Assembly (NCBI GenBank): GCA_007116645.1
Contig: SKIA01000073.1
Coordinates: forward strand, 1 to 19,546
Direction: 5' to 3'
DNA from: Candidatus Woesearchaeota archaeon
GTDB taxonomy: Archaea; Nanobdellota; Nanobdellia; Woesearchaeales; SKIA01
Length of the DNA stretch: 19,546 nt
Within the stretch, counting starts at the first letter, position 1. Each line of letters begins with the position of its first letter. Both the position numbers and the translations under genes were made by a program. This document shows, piece after piece, positions 11,766 to 19,546 of the stretch. The notes below the pieces were generated by a model. The model saw only the letters and a program-made list of their open reading frames with translations. It made no database searches and was not told where the DNA came from.

Positions 11766-13700
11766 ATGAAGTTCTCACTCAACGCTCCTTGGCCACCCGC
11801 AGGTGGACAACCAGAAACCATCAAGCAACTCGCAGAAAACTATGCTAAAGGAGATAAGAAACAAACACTTCTTGGAATAACGGGCTCGGGAAAAACGTTT
11901 GTGGTGGCAAACCTCATTGAGAAACTCGGCAAGAAAACGTTAGTGCTCGCACACAACAAAACACTCGCGGCACAACTGTATAACGAACTCAAAGAGCTGT
12001 TTCCAGAAAACAAAGTAGAATACTTTGTCAGCTACTACGACTACTACCAGCCAGAAAGCTATTTGCCACAAACAGACACCTACATCGAGAAAGACTCCTC
12101 AAAAAACGATGTTATCGACGCGCTCAGACTGCGAACAACAGCCTCACTGATGAGCCGAGATGACGTTATTGTGGTAGCGTCTGTGAGCTGCATCTACGGT
12201 CTTGGAGACCCTGAAGCGTGGAGAGAGCTCTCAATAACACTCACTTTAGGAGATAAAAAAAGCCGCGAAGACATCATACGAGGACTTGTGGACATGCAAT
12301 ATGAGCGAAACGACATCGCGCCAGAAAAAGGACAGTTCAGAGTCAAAGGAGACACTATTGACCTTGTGCCAAGCTATGATGATAACATTGTACGAATAGA
12401 ATTGTTTGGTAACGAAATAGACCGCATCACAGTTTTGCATCACGTCACAAAACAAGAACTTGAACGACCAAAAGAATTCTTGGTGTTCCCAGCAAAACAC
12501 TTTGTGACGCCAGAGCACAAACTCGAAAAAGCAATGCAGAGCATCAAAGAAGAACTCGAAGAACACCTCCCAAACCTCGAACTGCTCGAGAGAGAACGAC
12601 TGCATAAAAGAACAAAGTTCGACCTGGAAATGATCCGCGAGCTCGGATACTGCAACGGCATCGAAAACTACTCACGACACTTCACAGGAAGACCCCCGGG
12701 CAGCCCACCACACACCCTCATAGACTTTTTTGGAGAAGACTGGTTTTTAGTCATAGACGAAAGCCACCAAACACTGCCACAAGTACGAGCCATGAGAAAC
12801 GGCGATCGCGCACGAAAAGAACCACTCGTAGAATATGGCTTTCGACTCCCATCAGCATTCGATAACCGGCCGCTCAGCTTTGAAGAATTCGAATCACGCA
12901 TGCCAACAACACTGTTTGTGTCAGCAACACCAGCAGACTACGAAGCAAACAACAGCGACCACACTGTCGAGCTCATCATCAGACCCACGGGCCTTGTCGA
13001 CCCGCACATTACGGTAAGACCAACCAAAGGACAAATCGACGACTTGCTCGACGAAATCATCGCAACCCGAGAAGCGGGATGGAGAACGCTTGTCACCACG
13101 CTTACCAAAAAGATGGCCGAAGACCTCACAGACTACATCGCGCGAAGAGACATCAAGGTCCGATACTTGCACTCAGACATCGACACGCTCGAGCGCATGG
13201 AACTCATCAGGATGCTTAGGGCACAAGAAATCGACTGTCTTGTAGGAATCAATTTGTTACGAGAAGGACTCGACCTGCCAGAAGTAGCACTCATAGGCAT
13301 TCTTGACGCGGACAAAGAAGGATTCTTGCGCGACGAGAGAAGCCTCTTGCAAATTATTGGTCGAGCAGCAAGAAACAGCGAAGGCCGCGTCATATTATAC
13401 GCTGACAAAACAACTGACAGCATGCGGCGCGCTATTACTATCACGCACGATCGCCGAGCAGCACAAATTGAGCACAACAAAAAGCACGGTATCACACCAA
13501 AAACCATCATCAAAAAAGTGCCCGAGCAGCAACGAGCAGCAACAGACGTGAAAAGCATTCCAGAAGCAGAAGTAGAAAAAATGCTTGAGCAACTACAAAT
13601 AGATATGCACAAAGCCGCAGAAGAACTGAATTTCGAGTTAGCAATAGAGATTCGAGAGCGCGTAAAAGCGCTTGAGAAACGACTGCAGGAAAAACGATAG
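11766..13700 (+). CDS. uvrB: Excinuclease ABC subunit B (DNA helicase)
   Basis: UvrB is the damage-verifying helicase loaded by UvrA that recruits UvrC. The 644-aa protein has Walker A GITGSGKT (37-44), the beta-hairpin YYDYYQPESYLPQTDTYIEK (about 90-109) that clamps the DNA strand, helicase motif II as VIDESH, the motif-III-like FVSATP, the C-terminal helicase lobe (REGLDLPEV, QIIGRAARN) and a terminal UVR domain (KAAEELNFELAIEIRERV) for UvrC contact. The frame stays open 29 codons upstream, but ATG 11766 matches the conserved start of the family and the promoter spacing. It is followed by uvrA after 50 nt. Bacterial origin is likely. Confidence 0.98.
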   Translation: MKFSLNAPWPPAGGQPETIKQLAENYAKGDKKQTLLGITGSGKTFVVANLIEKLGKKTLVLAHNKTLAAQLYNELKELFPENKVEYFVSYYDYYQPESYLPQTDTYIEKDSSKNDVIDALRLRTTASLMSRDDVIVVASVSCIYGLGDPEAWRELSITLTLGDKKSREDIIRGLVDMQYERNDIAPEKGQFRVKGDTIDLVPSYDDNIVRIELFGNEIDRITVLHHVTKQELERPKEFLVFPAKHFVTPEHKLEKAMQSIKEELEEHLPNLELLERERLHKRTKFDLEMIRELGYCNGIENYSRHFTGRPPGSPPHTLIDFFGEDWFLVIDESHQTLPQVRAMRNGDRARKEPLVEYGFRLPSAFDNRPLSFEEFESRMPTTLFVSATPADYEANNSDHTVELIIRPTGLVDPHITVRPTKGQIDDLLDEIIATREAGWRTLVTTLTKKMAEDLTDYIARRDIKVRYLHSDIDTLERMELIRMLRAQEIDCLVGINLLREGLDLPEVALIGILDADKEGFLRDERSLLQIIGRAARNSEGRVILYADKTTDSMRRAITITHDRRAAQIEHNKKHGITPKTIIKKVPEQQRAATDVKSIPEAEVEKMLEQLQIDMHKAAEELNFELAIEIRERVKALEKRLQEKR

Positions 13701-13716
13701 AGCATCACTCAAGCAA

Positions 13717-13732
13717 TAGCTTCTAAAAGCTA
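13717..13732 (+). promoter_or_regulatory. TATA-like element within a perfect inverted repeat before uvrA
   Basis: TAGCTT-CTAA-AAGCTA is a 6-bp inverted repeat with a 4-nt centre. The centre, CTAAAAG, is about 26 nt before the uvrA ATG, where a TATA box is expected. It may be just a promoter, or a site where a dyad-binding repressor competes with TBP. Confidence 0.45.
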
Positions 13733-13750
13733 GGTGTATTCGCGCATATA

Positions 13751-16480
13751 ATGAAAGATATTGTTATTCGAGGCGCACGAGAGCACAACCTCAAAAACAT
13801 TGACGTGACCATTCCTCGCGACAAGCTCGTTGTTATCACAGGCCTTTCAGGCAGCGGAAAATCAAGCCTTGCGTTTGATACACTCTATGCAGAAGGACAA
13901 CGACGCTACGTTGAATCACTATCTGCATATGCAAGACAATTTCTTGGTTTGATGAACAAGCCCGATATTGATAGTATCGAAGGTCTTTCTCCGGCCATTA
14001 GTATCGAGCAAAAAACTACAAGCAAAAACCCTCGCTCAACTGTTGGCACAGTAACTGAAATTTACGATTATCTTCGCTTACTTTATGCCCGTGTAGGCAC
14101 GCCGCACTGTCCGTCATGCGGAAAACCAGTAAAAGAACAAAGCCCGGAACAAATCGCAAGACACCTGGCATCACACACAGGCATGCTCACAATTCTCACA
14201 CCCATCGTTCGGCAAAAAAAAGGCACCTACCAAGAGCTCGTCAAAGAGCTGAATGAAGAAGGATATACGCGCGTGCGTATTGACGGCACCATCCAACGAT
14301 CAGACGAAGAATTCACGCTTGAACGATACGTAAAACACGACATTGATGCAGTGCAAGACCGTGTGGACGCAACAGAACTCTCGCGACTCACAGAAGCAGT
14401 AGAAGCCGCAATTAAACGCAGCGAAGGGTTCGTTCGCGTAGTGTTTGAAGACGGCAAAGAACAACTCTTCTCAAGCAAATACGCCTGTGCTGACTGCGGG
14501 ATAGCACTTGAAGAACTTGAGCCAAGAATGTTTTCGTTTAACAGCCCGTTTGGTGCGTGCGAAGAATGCCACGGACTTGGCGGACTCACACAGTTTAGCG
14601 CCGATCTGGTCATTCCAAACCCCGAGCTGAGCATCAGTGATGGAGCAATTGATGCTTGGTCCAAAAGAATGGACTCTTGGCGCATAAACCAACTCGCACA
14701 AGCAAACCGGCGCCTAGACATTTTCGTGCCGTTTGAAAAACTTCCAAAAACACAAAAAGACTTTGTTCTGCACGGAGGCTCAGGATGGGAAGGAGTACTC
14801 CCTATGTTTGATCGCATCTACAAACAAACAGATAGCGAACGACTCAGATCACACCTTGAAGAATACATGATAGAAAAACCATGTCCTTCATGTAAAGGAA
14901 AACGTCTCAAACCAACAAGTCTTGGCGTCACGATAAACAATCACAACATCATACAAGTTACTGATTTTTCAATCAGAAAAGCACTTGAGTTTTTCACACA
15001 CCTTGAGCTCACAGAAAAAGAAGCATTCATCGCAAAACAAGTCCTAAAAGAAATAAACGATCGTCTCAGCTTTCTAAACAACGTCGGTTTACAATACTTA
15101 ACGCTTTCACGAAGCGCTGGCACACTCTCAGGAGGAGAAGCACAACGCATCCGGCTTGCAACCCAGATAGGAAGCCAACTCATGGGGGTCATGTATATTC
15201 TTGATGAGCCAAGCATTGGATTGCACCAACGAGACAATCAAAAACTCATTGACACCCTCAAGGGCCTTCGTGATCTTGGAAACACCGTGATCGTGGTCGA
15301 GCACGATGAAGACACTATCAGGCAAGCAGACTTTGTAATTGACCTCGGACCAGGTGCGGGACGACACGGCGGAAGCATTGTTTCGCAAGGAACGCCCAAA
15401 GAAATCGAGAAGAGCAACTCGCTTACCGGACAATACCTCTCAGGAAAAAAAGCAATAGAGGTTCCAAAGAAAAGACGCAAGCCAAACGGATGGATGAAAC
15501 TGGTTGGAGCAAACGAGCACAACCTCCAAAAGGTGAACGCAGAATTTCCTACACAAGTACTGTGCTGCGTGACAGGCGTTTCTGGTTCAGGAAAAAGCAC
15601 CTTAGTCACTCGTACGCTCACCCCGGCCCTGCAAAAACAAGTGATGCAAGCAAAAGTTGTTGCTGGAGAGCACAAAAAACTCGTTTTGGACAGCACCATT
15701 GACAAACTCATCGTTATTGATCAAAGCCCCATCGGAAGAACACCTCGCTCAAACCCAGCAACATACACCAAGCTGTTTGACGACATCAGGAAATTATTTT
15801 CGGAAACAAAAGAAGCACGCATCAGAGGATACCAGCCAGGAAGATTCAGTTTTAACGTACAGGGAGGACGATGCGAAACCTGCAAGGGAGACGGGACAAT
15901 CACTATTGAGATGAACTTCTTGCCAGATGTCTATGTAGAATGTGAAGAGTGTAAAGGTAAGCGCTACAATAAAGAAACACTCGAAGTAGTGTTTAAAGGG
16001 AAAAACATTGCTGACGTGCTGGACATGACAATAGAAGAAGCGCACGAATTCTTTGAGGACCTTCCGCACTTAAAGCGCAAACTCAAAACGCTCGAAGACG
16101 TAGGCCTTGGATATTTACACTTGGGACAATCATCAGTGACGCTGTCTGGCGGAGAAGCACAACGTATCAAGCTCACACGAGAGCTAGCAAAACGCCAACG
16201 AGACCACACAGTATACATTCTTGACGAACCAACCACAGGATTGCATTTTGAGGACGTGCGAAAGTTGCTCTCAGTTCTTGAAAAACTTGTTGAGAAAGAA
16301 AACACAGTCATCGTAATTGAGCACAACCTGGACGTGATAAAGACTGCTGACTGGATTATCGATCTCGGACCCGAAGGCGGCAGCGGCGGCGGAGAAATCG
16401 TTGCGAAAGGAACGCCTGAAGATATAGTGAAAGTCAAGAAAAGCTATACGGGACAGTTCCTAAAAAACATGCTCAAGTAA
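13751..16480 (+). CDS. uvrA: Excinuclease ABC subunit A
   Basis: UvrA is the ABC-type ATPase dimer that finds lesions and loads UvrB. The 909-aa protein is near usual length (940 in E. coli). It shows both nucleotide-binding sites: Walker A GLSGSGKSS (31-39) and GVSGSGKST (609-617), signatures LSGGEAQRIRLA and LSGGEAQRIKLT, and Walker B ILDEPSIGLH and ILDEPTTGLH. Zinc modules are seen as CADC/CEEC, CPSC in KPCPSCKG, and CETCKGDG/CEECKGKRY. An additional CPSC (PHCPSCGKP, about residue 120) is present. It completes the uvrC-uvrB-uvrA set and has its own promoter. Certain. Confidence 0.99.
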   Translation: MKDIVIRGAREHNLKNIDVTIPRDKLVVITGLSGSGKSSLAFDTLYAEGQRRYVESLSAYARQFLGLMNKPDIDSIEGLSPAISIEQKTTSKNPRSTVGTVTEIYDYLRLLYARVGTPHCPSCGKPVKEQSPEQIARHLASHTGMLTILTPIVRQKKGTYQELVKELNEEGYTRVRIDGTIQRSDEEFTLERYVKHDIDAVQDRVDATELSRLTEAVEAAIKRSEGFVRVVFEDGKEQLFSSKYACADCGIALEELEPRMFSFNSPFGACEECHGLGGLTQFSADLVIPNPELSISDGAIDAWSKRMDSWRINQLAQANRRLDIFVPFEKLPKTQKDFVLHGGSGWEGVLPMFDRIYKQTDSERLRSHLEEYMIEKPCPSCKGKRLKPTSLGVTINNHNIIQVTDFSIRKALEFFTHLELTEKEAFIAKQVLKEINDRLSFLNNVGLQYLTLSRSAGTLSGGEAQRIRLATQIGSQLMGVMYILDEPSIGLHQRDNQKLIDTLKGLRDLGNTVIVVEHDEDTIRQADFVIDLGPGAGRHGGSIVSQGTPKEIEKSNSLTGQYLSGKKAIEVPKKRRKPNGWMKLVGANEHNLQKVNAEFPTQVLCCVTGVSGSGKSTLVTRTLTPALQKQVMQAKVVAGEHKKLVLDSTIDKLIVIDQSPIGRTPRSNPATYTKLFDDIRKLFSETKEARIRGYQPGRFSFNVQGGRCETCKGDGTITIEMNFLPDVYVECEECKGKRYNKETLEVVFKGKNIADVLDMTIEEAHEFFEDLPHLKRKLKTLEDVGLGYLHLGQSSVTLSGGEAQRIKLTRELAKRQRDHTVYILDEPTTGLHFEDVRKLLSVLEKLVEKENTVIVIEHNLDVIKTADWIIDLGPEGGSGGGEIVAKGTPEDIVKVKKSYTGQFLKNMLK

Positions 16481-16487
16481 CCGGCAC

Positions 16488-16501
16488 ATTATTAATCTAA
16501 A
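16488..16501 (+). promoter_or_regulatory. AT-rich promoter-like element before the HAD gene
   Basis: CATTATTAATCTAA begins 7 nt after the uvrA stop and is centred about 24 nt before the GTG at 16518; weak TATA similarity but conforming spacing. Confidence 0.4.
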
Positions 16502-16517
16502 CAAACAAAAGACTGAT

Positions 16518-17093
16518 GTGATAAAACACCTCATCTTCGACCTGTTTGGAACACTCGTACGAGTAGACAATAGCTTGCTCGGAGTAAACCTTGAAGAGTT
16601 TTGGCGTCACGGAGAAAAAACATGGATGCGAGAAGACGTTCCCGAACAAGAACGATTAGTTGATTTTGCCAAAGAGCACGGAGTCTCGTACAAAGAGTTG
16701 TGTGAGAATTTTTCTCTCGTAGAAAAAAGCGCTTCAATGATTCCGGGAATGCTTGCTCTGCTCAAAGAGCTCAAACACAAGTACCAATTACACATCTTAA
16801 GCAATGCAGGACAAACCACAAAACAAGTAGTGTTATCCCAACCAGCTTTCGCAGTATTTGACACCATCACATGCTCTTATGAGATAGGAGCAGTCAAACC
16901 AGAAAAAGAAGCGTTCACTGCAGTCCTCAAAAAAGTTGGTGCTCGGCCAGAAGAATGCGTAATGATTGGAGACAGCCTGCACGCAGATATTCGGGGCGCA
17001 CAAGAAGCAGGGATGCGCGCGATACATTTTGATGCGGACGAACATAGCCTTGATGATCTACGACATTTCTTACTGCAAAATGATATATTATAA
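16518..17093 (+). CDS. HAD-superfamily phosphatase
   Basis: The 191-aa protein has HAD motif I FDLFGTL (nucleophile D8; Phe replaces the usual second Asp, as in haloacid-dehalogenase-like and some phosphatase members), a helical cap (about 15-75), motif II HILSNAG, motif III lysine GAVKPEKEAF and motif IV GDSLHADIRGA. Such enzymes hydrolyse small phosphorylated metabolites. The missing second aspartate, which usually protonates the leaving group in phosphatases, makes the exact reaction uncertain. GTG is used as start: the nearby ATG at 16516 runs straight into TGA, and GTG places motif I at the normal position. It is monocistronic, between uvrA and padR. Confidence 0.88.
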   Translation: MIKHLIFDLFGTLVRVDNSLLGVNLEEFWRHGEKTWMREDVPEQERLVDFAKEHGVSYKELCENFSLVEKSASMIPGMLALLKELKHKYQLHILSNAGQTTKQVVLSQPAFAVFDTITCSYEIGAVKPEKEAFTAVLKKVGARPEECVMIGDSLHADIRGAQEAGMRAIHFDADEHSLDDLRHFLLQNDIL

Positions 17094-17122
17094 AACACAA
17101 ACTATATCAATGCCGATATATT
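17089..17122 (+). promoter_or_regulatory. padR promoter and candidate autoregulatory operator
   Basis: Two TATA candidates are present: ATTATAAA (17089-17096) and ACTATATC (17101-17108). TATATC-N6-GATATA (17103-17108 and 17115-17120) is a perfect 6-bp inverted repeat lying over the expected start region. An overlapping near-palindrome CCGATATATTGG is at 17113-17124, and GATATATT occurs twice (17082-17089, 17115-17122), 33 nt apart. PadR regulators commonly bind dyads at their own promoter. Confidence 0.45.
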
Positions 17123-17131
17123 GGTAACGAT

Positions 17132-17623
17132 ATGAAACACCTTACTCCTCTTGTGTATCGGCTGTTACTTGAAGAACCACAAACAGGGTACTCGCTCGCA
17201 AAAGAAATAGAGCAGCGAACAGGATGGAAGCCAAGCTGGGGAAGCATTTACCCGCTTCTTGAGACGCTTGAAAAAGAAAAACTTGTGAGTGCAAAAGAGC
17301 AAGGAAGAACAAAACAATACACGCTCACCGCCAAAGGAAAAAAGACCGCACAGCAAACACTCGCACACACCACAGCACTTCTTACTGAAATCATTGAGCG
17401 AATGAAAATACTTGACACCCTTCTTGAAGACGACCTCACAGTACCTATCGCGTTTCTTTCTGAACTGAAAGGTGGAAACAACCCATTCATACCTATAACC
17501 AAAGAATCTGAGCGTATGAAACGCGAATTCCACAGACTCTTTAAGGAAGAAAAACTTGGACCACATGCAAAAGAGATTAACGCGATACTCAGACAAGCAA
17601 ACAAGGAGCTAAAAGCAATATGA
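17132..17623 (+). CDS. PadR-family transcriptional regulator
   Basis: The 163-aa protein starts with the PadR winged helix-turn-helix: TPLVYRLLLEEPQTGYSLAK, then WGSIYPLLETLEKEKLV as recognition helix region, and the wing GRTKQYTLTAKGKK. The C-terminal part (about 80-163) is helical (TEIIERMKILDTLLEDDL and a basic end with FHRLFKEEKL) and should form the dimer interface. PadR repressors usually sense small hydrophobic or toxic compounds and control adjacent transporters. Here the stop overlaps the start of an ABC ATPase as ATGA, so regulator and transporter are one operon; autoregulation is inferred from the dyad in its promoter. The effector is unknown. Confidence 0.93.
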   Translation: MKHLTPLVYRLLLEEPQTGYSLAKEIEQRTGWKPSWGSIYPLLETLEKEKLVSAKEQGRTKQYTLTAKGKKTAQQTLAHTTALLTEIIERMKILDTLLEDDLTVPIAFLSELKGGNNPFIPITKESERMKREFHRLFKEEKLGPHAKEINAILRQANKELKAI

Positions 17624-18315
17624 GCAAAAAACAAGATACCATCATAGAACTCAAGGAAGTATGGAAAACCTACGAGATGGGAGAACAACAAGTACACGCC
17701 CTGCGAGGGCTCAACCTGAAAGTAAAAAAAGGAGAATTTTTAGCCATCATGGGAACGTCAGGAAGCGGAAAATCAACCGCACTCAACCACATAGGAGCAC
17801 TCGACATCCCAACAAAAGGAAACATCTACTTAGACGGAATAGACATCGCAACACTCACAGAATCAGAACTTGCAACCATTAGAGGGAAAAAGATCGGTTT
17901 CATTTTTCAACAATTCAACCTCATACCAACACTGACCGCACACGAAAACGTAACGTTGCCACTCGTCTTTCAAGACATGGAAAAAGAAGAACGAGACAAA
18001 AGAGCAGACGACCTGCTAAACATGGTGGGGCTTGAAGAAAGAAAACACCACCGCCCAAACGAACTATCAGGCGGACAACAACAACGAGTAGCGATCGCCA
18101 GGGCTCTTGCAACACAACCAGAAGTCATCCTGGCAGACGAGCCAACAGGAAACCTTGATACAAAAACGGGCGACACAGTAATGGACTTTCTCAAAAAACT
18201 ACACAAAGAAGAGAAACGAACCATCATCATGGTCACACACGACGAAGAAACAGCACAACACGCCGACCGCGTAGAATACCTACGTGACGGACAAATACAG
18301 GAGAAAAAACGATGA
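17620..18315 (+). CDS. ABC transporter ATP-binding protein (MacB/LolD type)
   Basis: The 231-aa ATPase has Walker A MGTSGSGKST, Q-loop FQQFNLIPTLTAHENV, signature LSGGQQQRVAIARAL, Walker B VILADEPTGNLD and switch histidine MVTHDE. The QFNL and TGNLD wording is typical of the MacB/LolD/FtsE-like group that works with FtsX-type permeases in export or mechanotransmission rather than import. ATG overlaps the padR stop and is preceded by AAGGAG (17603-17608). Downstream it overlaps the COG1361-like gene by ATGA, and a permease of the expected type begins at the right window edge. Substrate unknown; lipids, peptides or drugs are all possible. Confidence 0.95.
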   Translation: MSKKQDTIIELKEVWKTYEMGEQQVHALRGLNLKVKKGEFLAIMGTSGSGKSTALNHIGALDIPTKGNIYLDGIDIATLTESELATIRGKKIGFIFQQFNLIPTLTAHENVTLPLVFQDMEKEERDKRADDLLNMVGLEERKHHRPNELSGGQQQRVAIARALATQPEVILADEPTGNLDTKTGDTVMDFLKKLHKEEKRTIIMVTHDEETAQHADRVEYLRDGQIQEKKR

Positions 18316-19481
18316 AACACCTACCAACAATCATGCTGCTCGCACTTTTCGTGCTAGCACTGCTACCCATAGGGGTGGCGCAGACGAGCCCAACAAGCAA
18401 CCCAGTACAAGTAGCTCTCTTGAGTTATCAACCAGTACCTGCAACACCCGGAGACACTCTTGAAGTACAACTCTCGGTGCGAAACCAAGCAACAAGTAGT
18501 GCGCAAGGAGTAGAAATTGAAGTACTCAGCCAAGGAGTGTTCACGACTGAAGGACGCACAAACATCGGCATAGGAACCATTCCAGCACAAAACAGCTTTA
18601 CTGCGCGATTTACCGTACGTGTTGAAAGCACCGCAGAAGCAGGCGATAGAGCACTCCAAGTGCGAACAAGACAACAAGGACAAGACTGGCAACAAAGCAC
18701 CATCTTTATTCCAGTAGTCAGCCAGCAATCAGCAGTTCTTATCACAGATGTTACAAGCAACAACCTGATTCCAGGAGAGACAGGAACACTCACCCTCACT
18801 GTAGAAAACCTTGCTGACACCACATTGCGAGACATCGTCGTGCAACCAGACCTAACGCAAACACCATTTCGCGTTACGCAAACAGCAACCCAGCAACGCA
18901 TCGCAACGCTCGCGCCAGGACAAGTACGAACTGTAACATACCAACTCAACACGCAAGCAACAGCGCAAGCAGACGACTACGCAATCCCACTTACCATGCG
19001 CTTTCTTGACTCAGCAGGAAATCAAAAAGAAAGCATGGATACCATAAGTGTGCGCGTAACAAGCGAGCCACGAACCCTTGCATACGTAGACCTTGTTGAA
19101 AGACAAAACGGTGACGCAATCGTACGCCTTCGCATCGTTAACACAGGCCTGTCAGAAATCAAGTTTGTGCAAGCAACAGTTCAAGACGCTGAAGGATACA
19201 CAGTCCACCCACAATCACAACAAGTGTATGTAGGAAACATCAACAGCGATGACTGGGAAACAGTACGCTTTACCATCACGCCAACACAAGATGCGCTTAC
19301 AGTACCAATCACGTACACCTTCATGGACGCGTTCAACCAAGAACACACCGTGCAAGCAGAATATGACGTGCGCATCCCGGCAGAACAACAACAATCAAGC
19401 GCAGTACTCTGGATAATCCTTGCAGTCGTGGTAGTTGGAGCATTGTTTTGGTGGCGAAGAAAAAAGAGCAAGAAAAAGTAG
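18312..19481 (+). CDS. COG1361/CARDB-like surface protein with C-terminal membrane anchor
   Basis: The 389-aa protein has a signal peptide (MKHLPTIMLLALFVLALLPI-GVAQ, cleavage near 24), three Ig-like beta-sandwich repeats (about 30-130, 135-245, 250-350, with recurring PGDTLEVQLSVRNQ, PGETGTLTLTVENL and GDAIVRLRIVNTG openings), a Q/S linker, a transmembrane helix (about 366-383) and a strongly basic tail RRKKSKKK. Such proteins often accompany MacB-type ABC transporters in archaea and may act as extracellular adaptor or substrate-holding subunit. ATG overlaps the ATPase stop as ATGA, with AGGAG 8 nt before it. The role as partner of the transporter is context inference. Confidence 0.88.
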   Translation: MKHLPTIMLLALFVLALLPIGVAQTSPTSNPVQVALLSYQPVPATPGDTLEVQLSVRNQATSSAQGVEIEVLSQGVFTTEGRTNIGIGTIPAQNSFTARFTVRVESTAEAGDRALQVRTRQQGQDWQQSTIFIPVVSQQSAVLITDVTSNNLIPGETGTLTLTVENLADTTLRDIVVQPDLTQTPFRVTQTATQQRIATLAPGQVRTVTYQLNTQATAQADDYAIPLTMRFLDSAGNQKESMDTISVRVTSEPRTLAYVDLVERQNGDAIVRLRIVNTGLSEIKFVQATVQDAEGYTVHPQSQQVYVGNINSDDWETVRFTITPTQDALTVPITYTFMDAFNQEHTVQAEYDVRIPAEQQQSSAVLWIILAVVVVGALFWWRRKKSKKK

Positions 19482-19490
19482 GTCTCTTCA

Positions 19491-19546
19491 TTGCTTAAAG
19501 ACAGTTTCACCTACGCGGCAAGAAGCCTCACAAAGCGACGACTCCG
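19491..19546 (+). CDS. FtsX/MacB-type ABC permease, first 18 codons only
   Basis: After a 9-nt gap from the preceding stop, a TTG-started frame reads (M)LKDSFTYAARSLTKRRL and runs off the window. This closely resembles the cytosolic N terminus of MacB/FtsX-family permeases, which begin with an amphipathic helix and a basic RKLR-like end before the first membrane helix. The position after a MacB-type ATPase fits exactly. The TTG start is inferred; the frame is closed by a stop just upstream so no earlier start is possible. Confidence 0.7.
   Translation, partial: MLKDSFTYAARSLTKRRL

Noticed and set aside
13133..13708. Open frame of 191 codons on the minus strand opposite the 3' part of uvrB
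   Set aside because: Antisense to the conserved helicase lobe and UVR domain; Ser/Cys-rich, no support.
13717..13732. Intrinsic terminator after uvrB
   Set aside because: The short hairpin is not followed by a T-run, so it does not resemble a bacterial terminator; its position suits a promoter element better.
14227..14817. Open frame of 196 codons on the minus strand opposite uvrA
   Set aside because: Shadow of the uvrA coding sequence with low-complexity Ser/Pro composition and no initiation signals.
17094..17131. CRISPR-like or tandem repeats in the padR upstream region
   Set aside because: Only two 8-bp copies and short dyads are present; this is an operator-like pattern, not an array.

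Overview
The window looks like a compact archaeal chromosome segment, most likely from a DPANN-type archaeon (Woesearchaeota/Nanoarchaeota-like; the clade is inference). The archaeal assignment rests on archease with RtcB, two archaellins with class III signal peptides, an Era-like GTPase with DUF2073 and Zn-ribbon partners (ArvA/ArvB/ArvC, also called OapA/B/C), and COG1361-type surface proteins. TATA-like boxes lie about 23-27 nt before many start codons, which is the layout of leaderless archaeal mRNAs. Coding density is very high and no gene-free stretch exceeds 200 bases. I see no tRNA, rRNA, insertion sequence or CRISPR array.

Region 1 (1-2380, minus strand): an RNA-repair cluster. A 70-aa protein of unknown function is coupled by TAATG to archease, followed by an unrecognised 118-aa protein and by RtcB ligase, which is cut by the left window edge. 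Region 2 (2522-4116, plus): a secreted lamin-tail-domain protein overlapping a small membrane-anchored Ig-like protein. Region 3 (4100-7984, minus): two tandem archaellins, ArvA, ArvB, a Nudix hydrolase, ArvC and a TatD-family nuclease. The second archaellin, arvA and arvB are joined by ATGA overlaps. Region 4 (8060-9572): a dihydrolipoamide-dehydrogenase-like flavoprotein divergent from a 24-aa microprotein ending in CPFC.

Region 5 (9606-16480): a complete bacterial-type nucleotide excision repair set, uvrC, uvrB and uvrA on the plus strand, with an unrelated 124-aa gene on the minus strand between uvrC and uvrB. Region 6 (16518-17093): a HAD-family phosphatase. Region 7 (17132-19546): a PadR-type regulator, a MacB/LolD-type ABC ATPase, a COG1361-like membrane protein and the first codons of an FtsX/MacB-type permease. 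The first three overlap by ATGA, and an inverted repeat in front of padR could be an autoregulatory operator.

The observations most worth following are the translational linkage of an archaellin to the vesiculation-linked GTPase ArvA (with T-tracts inside the start of arvA), the CPFC microprotein facing a disulfide reductase, the two unknown small proteins in the RtcB/archease cluster, and the paired small surface proteins.
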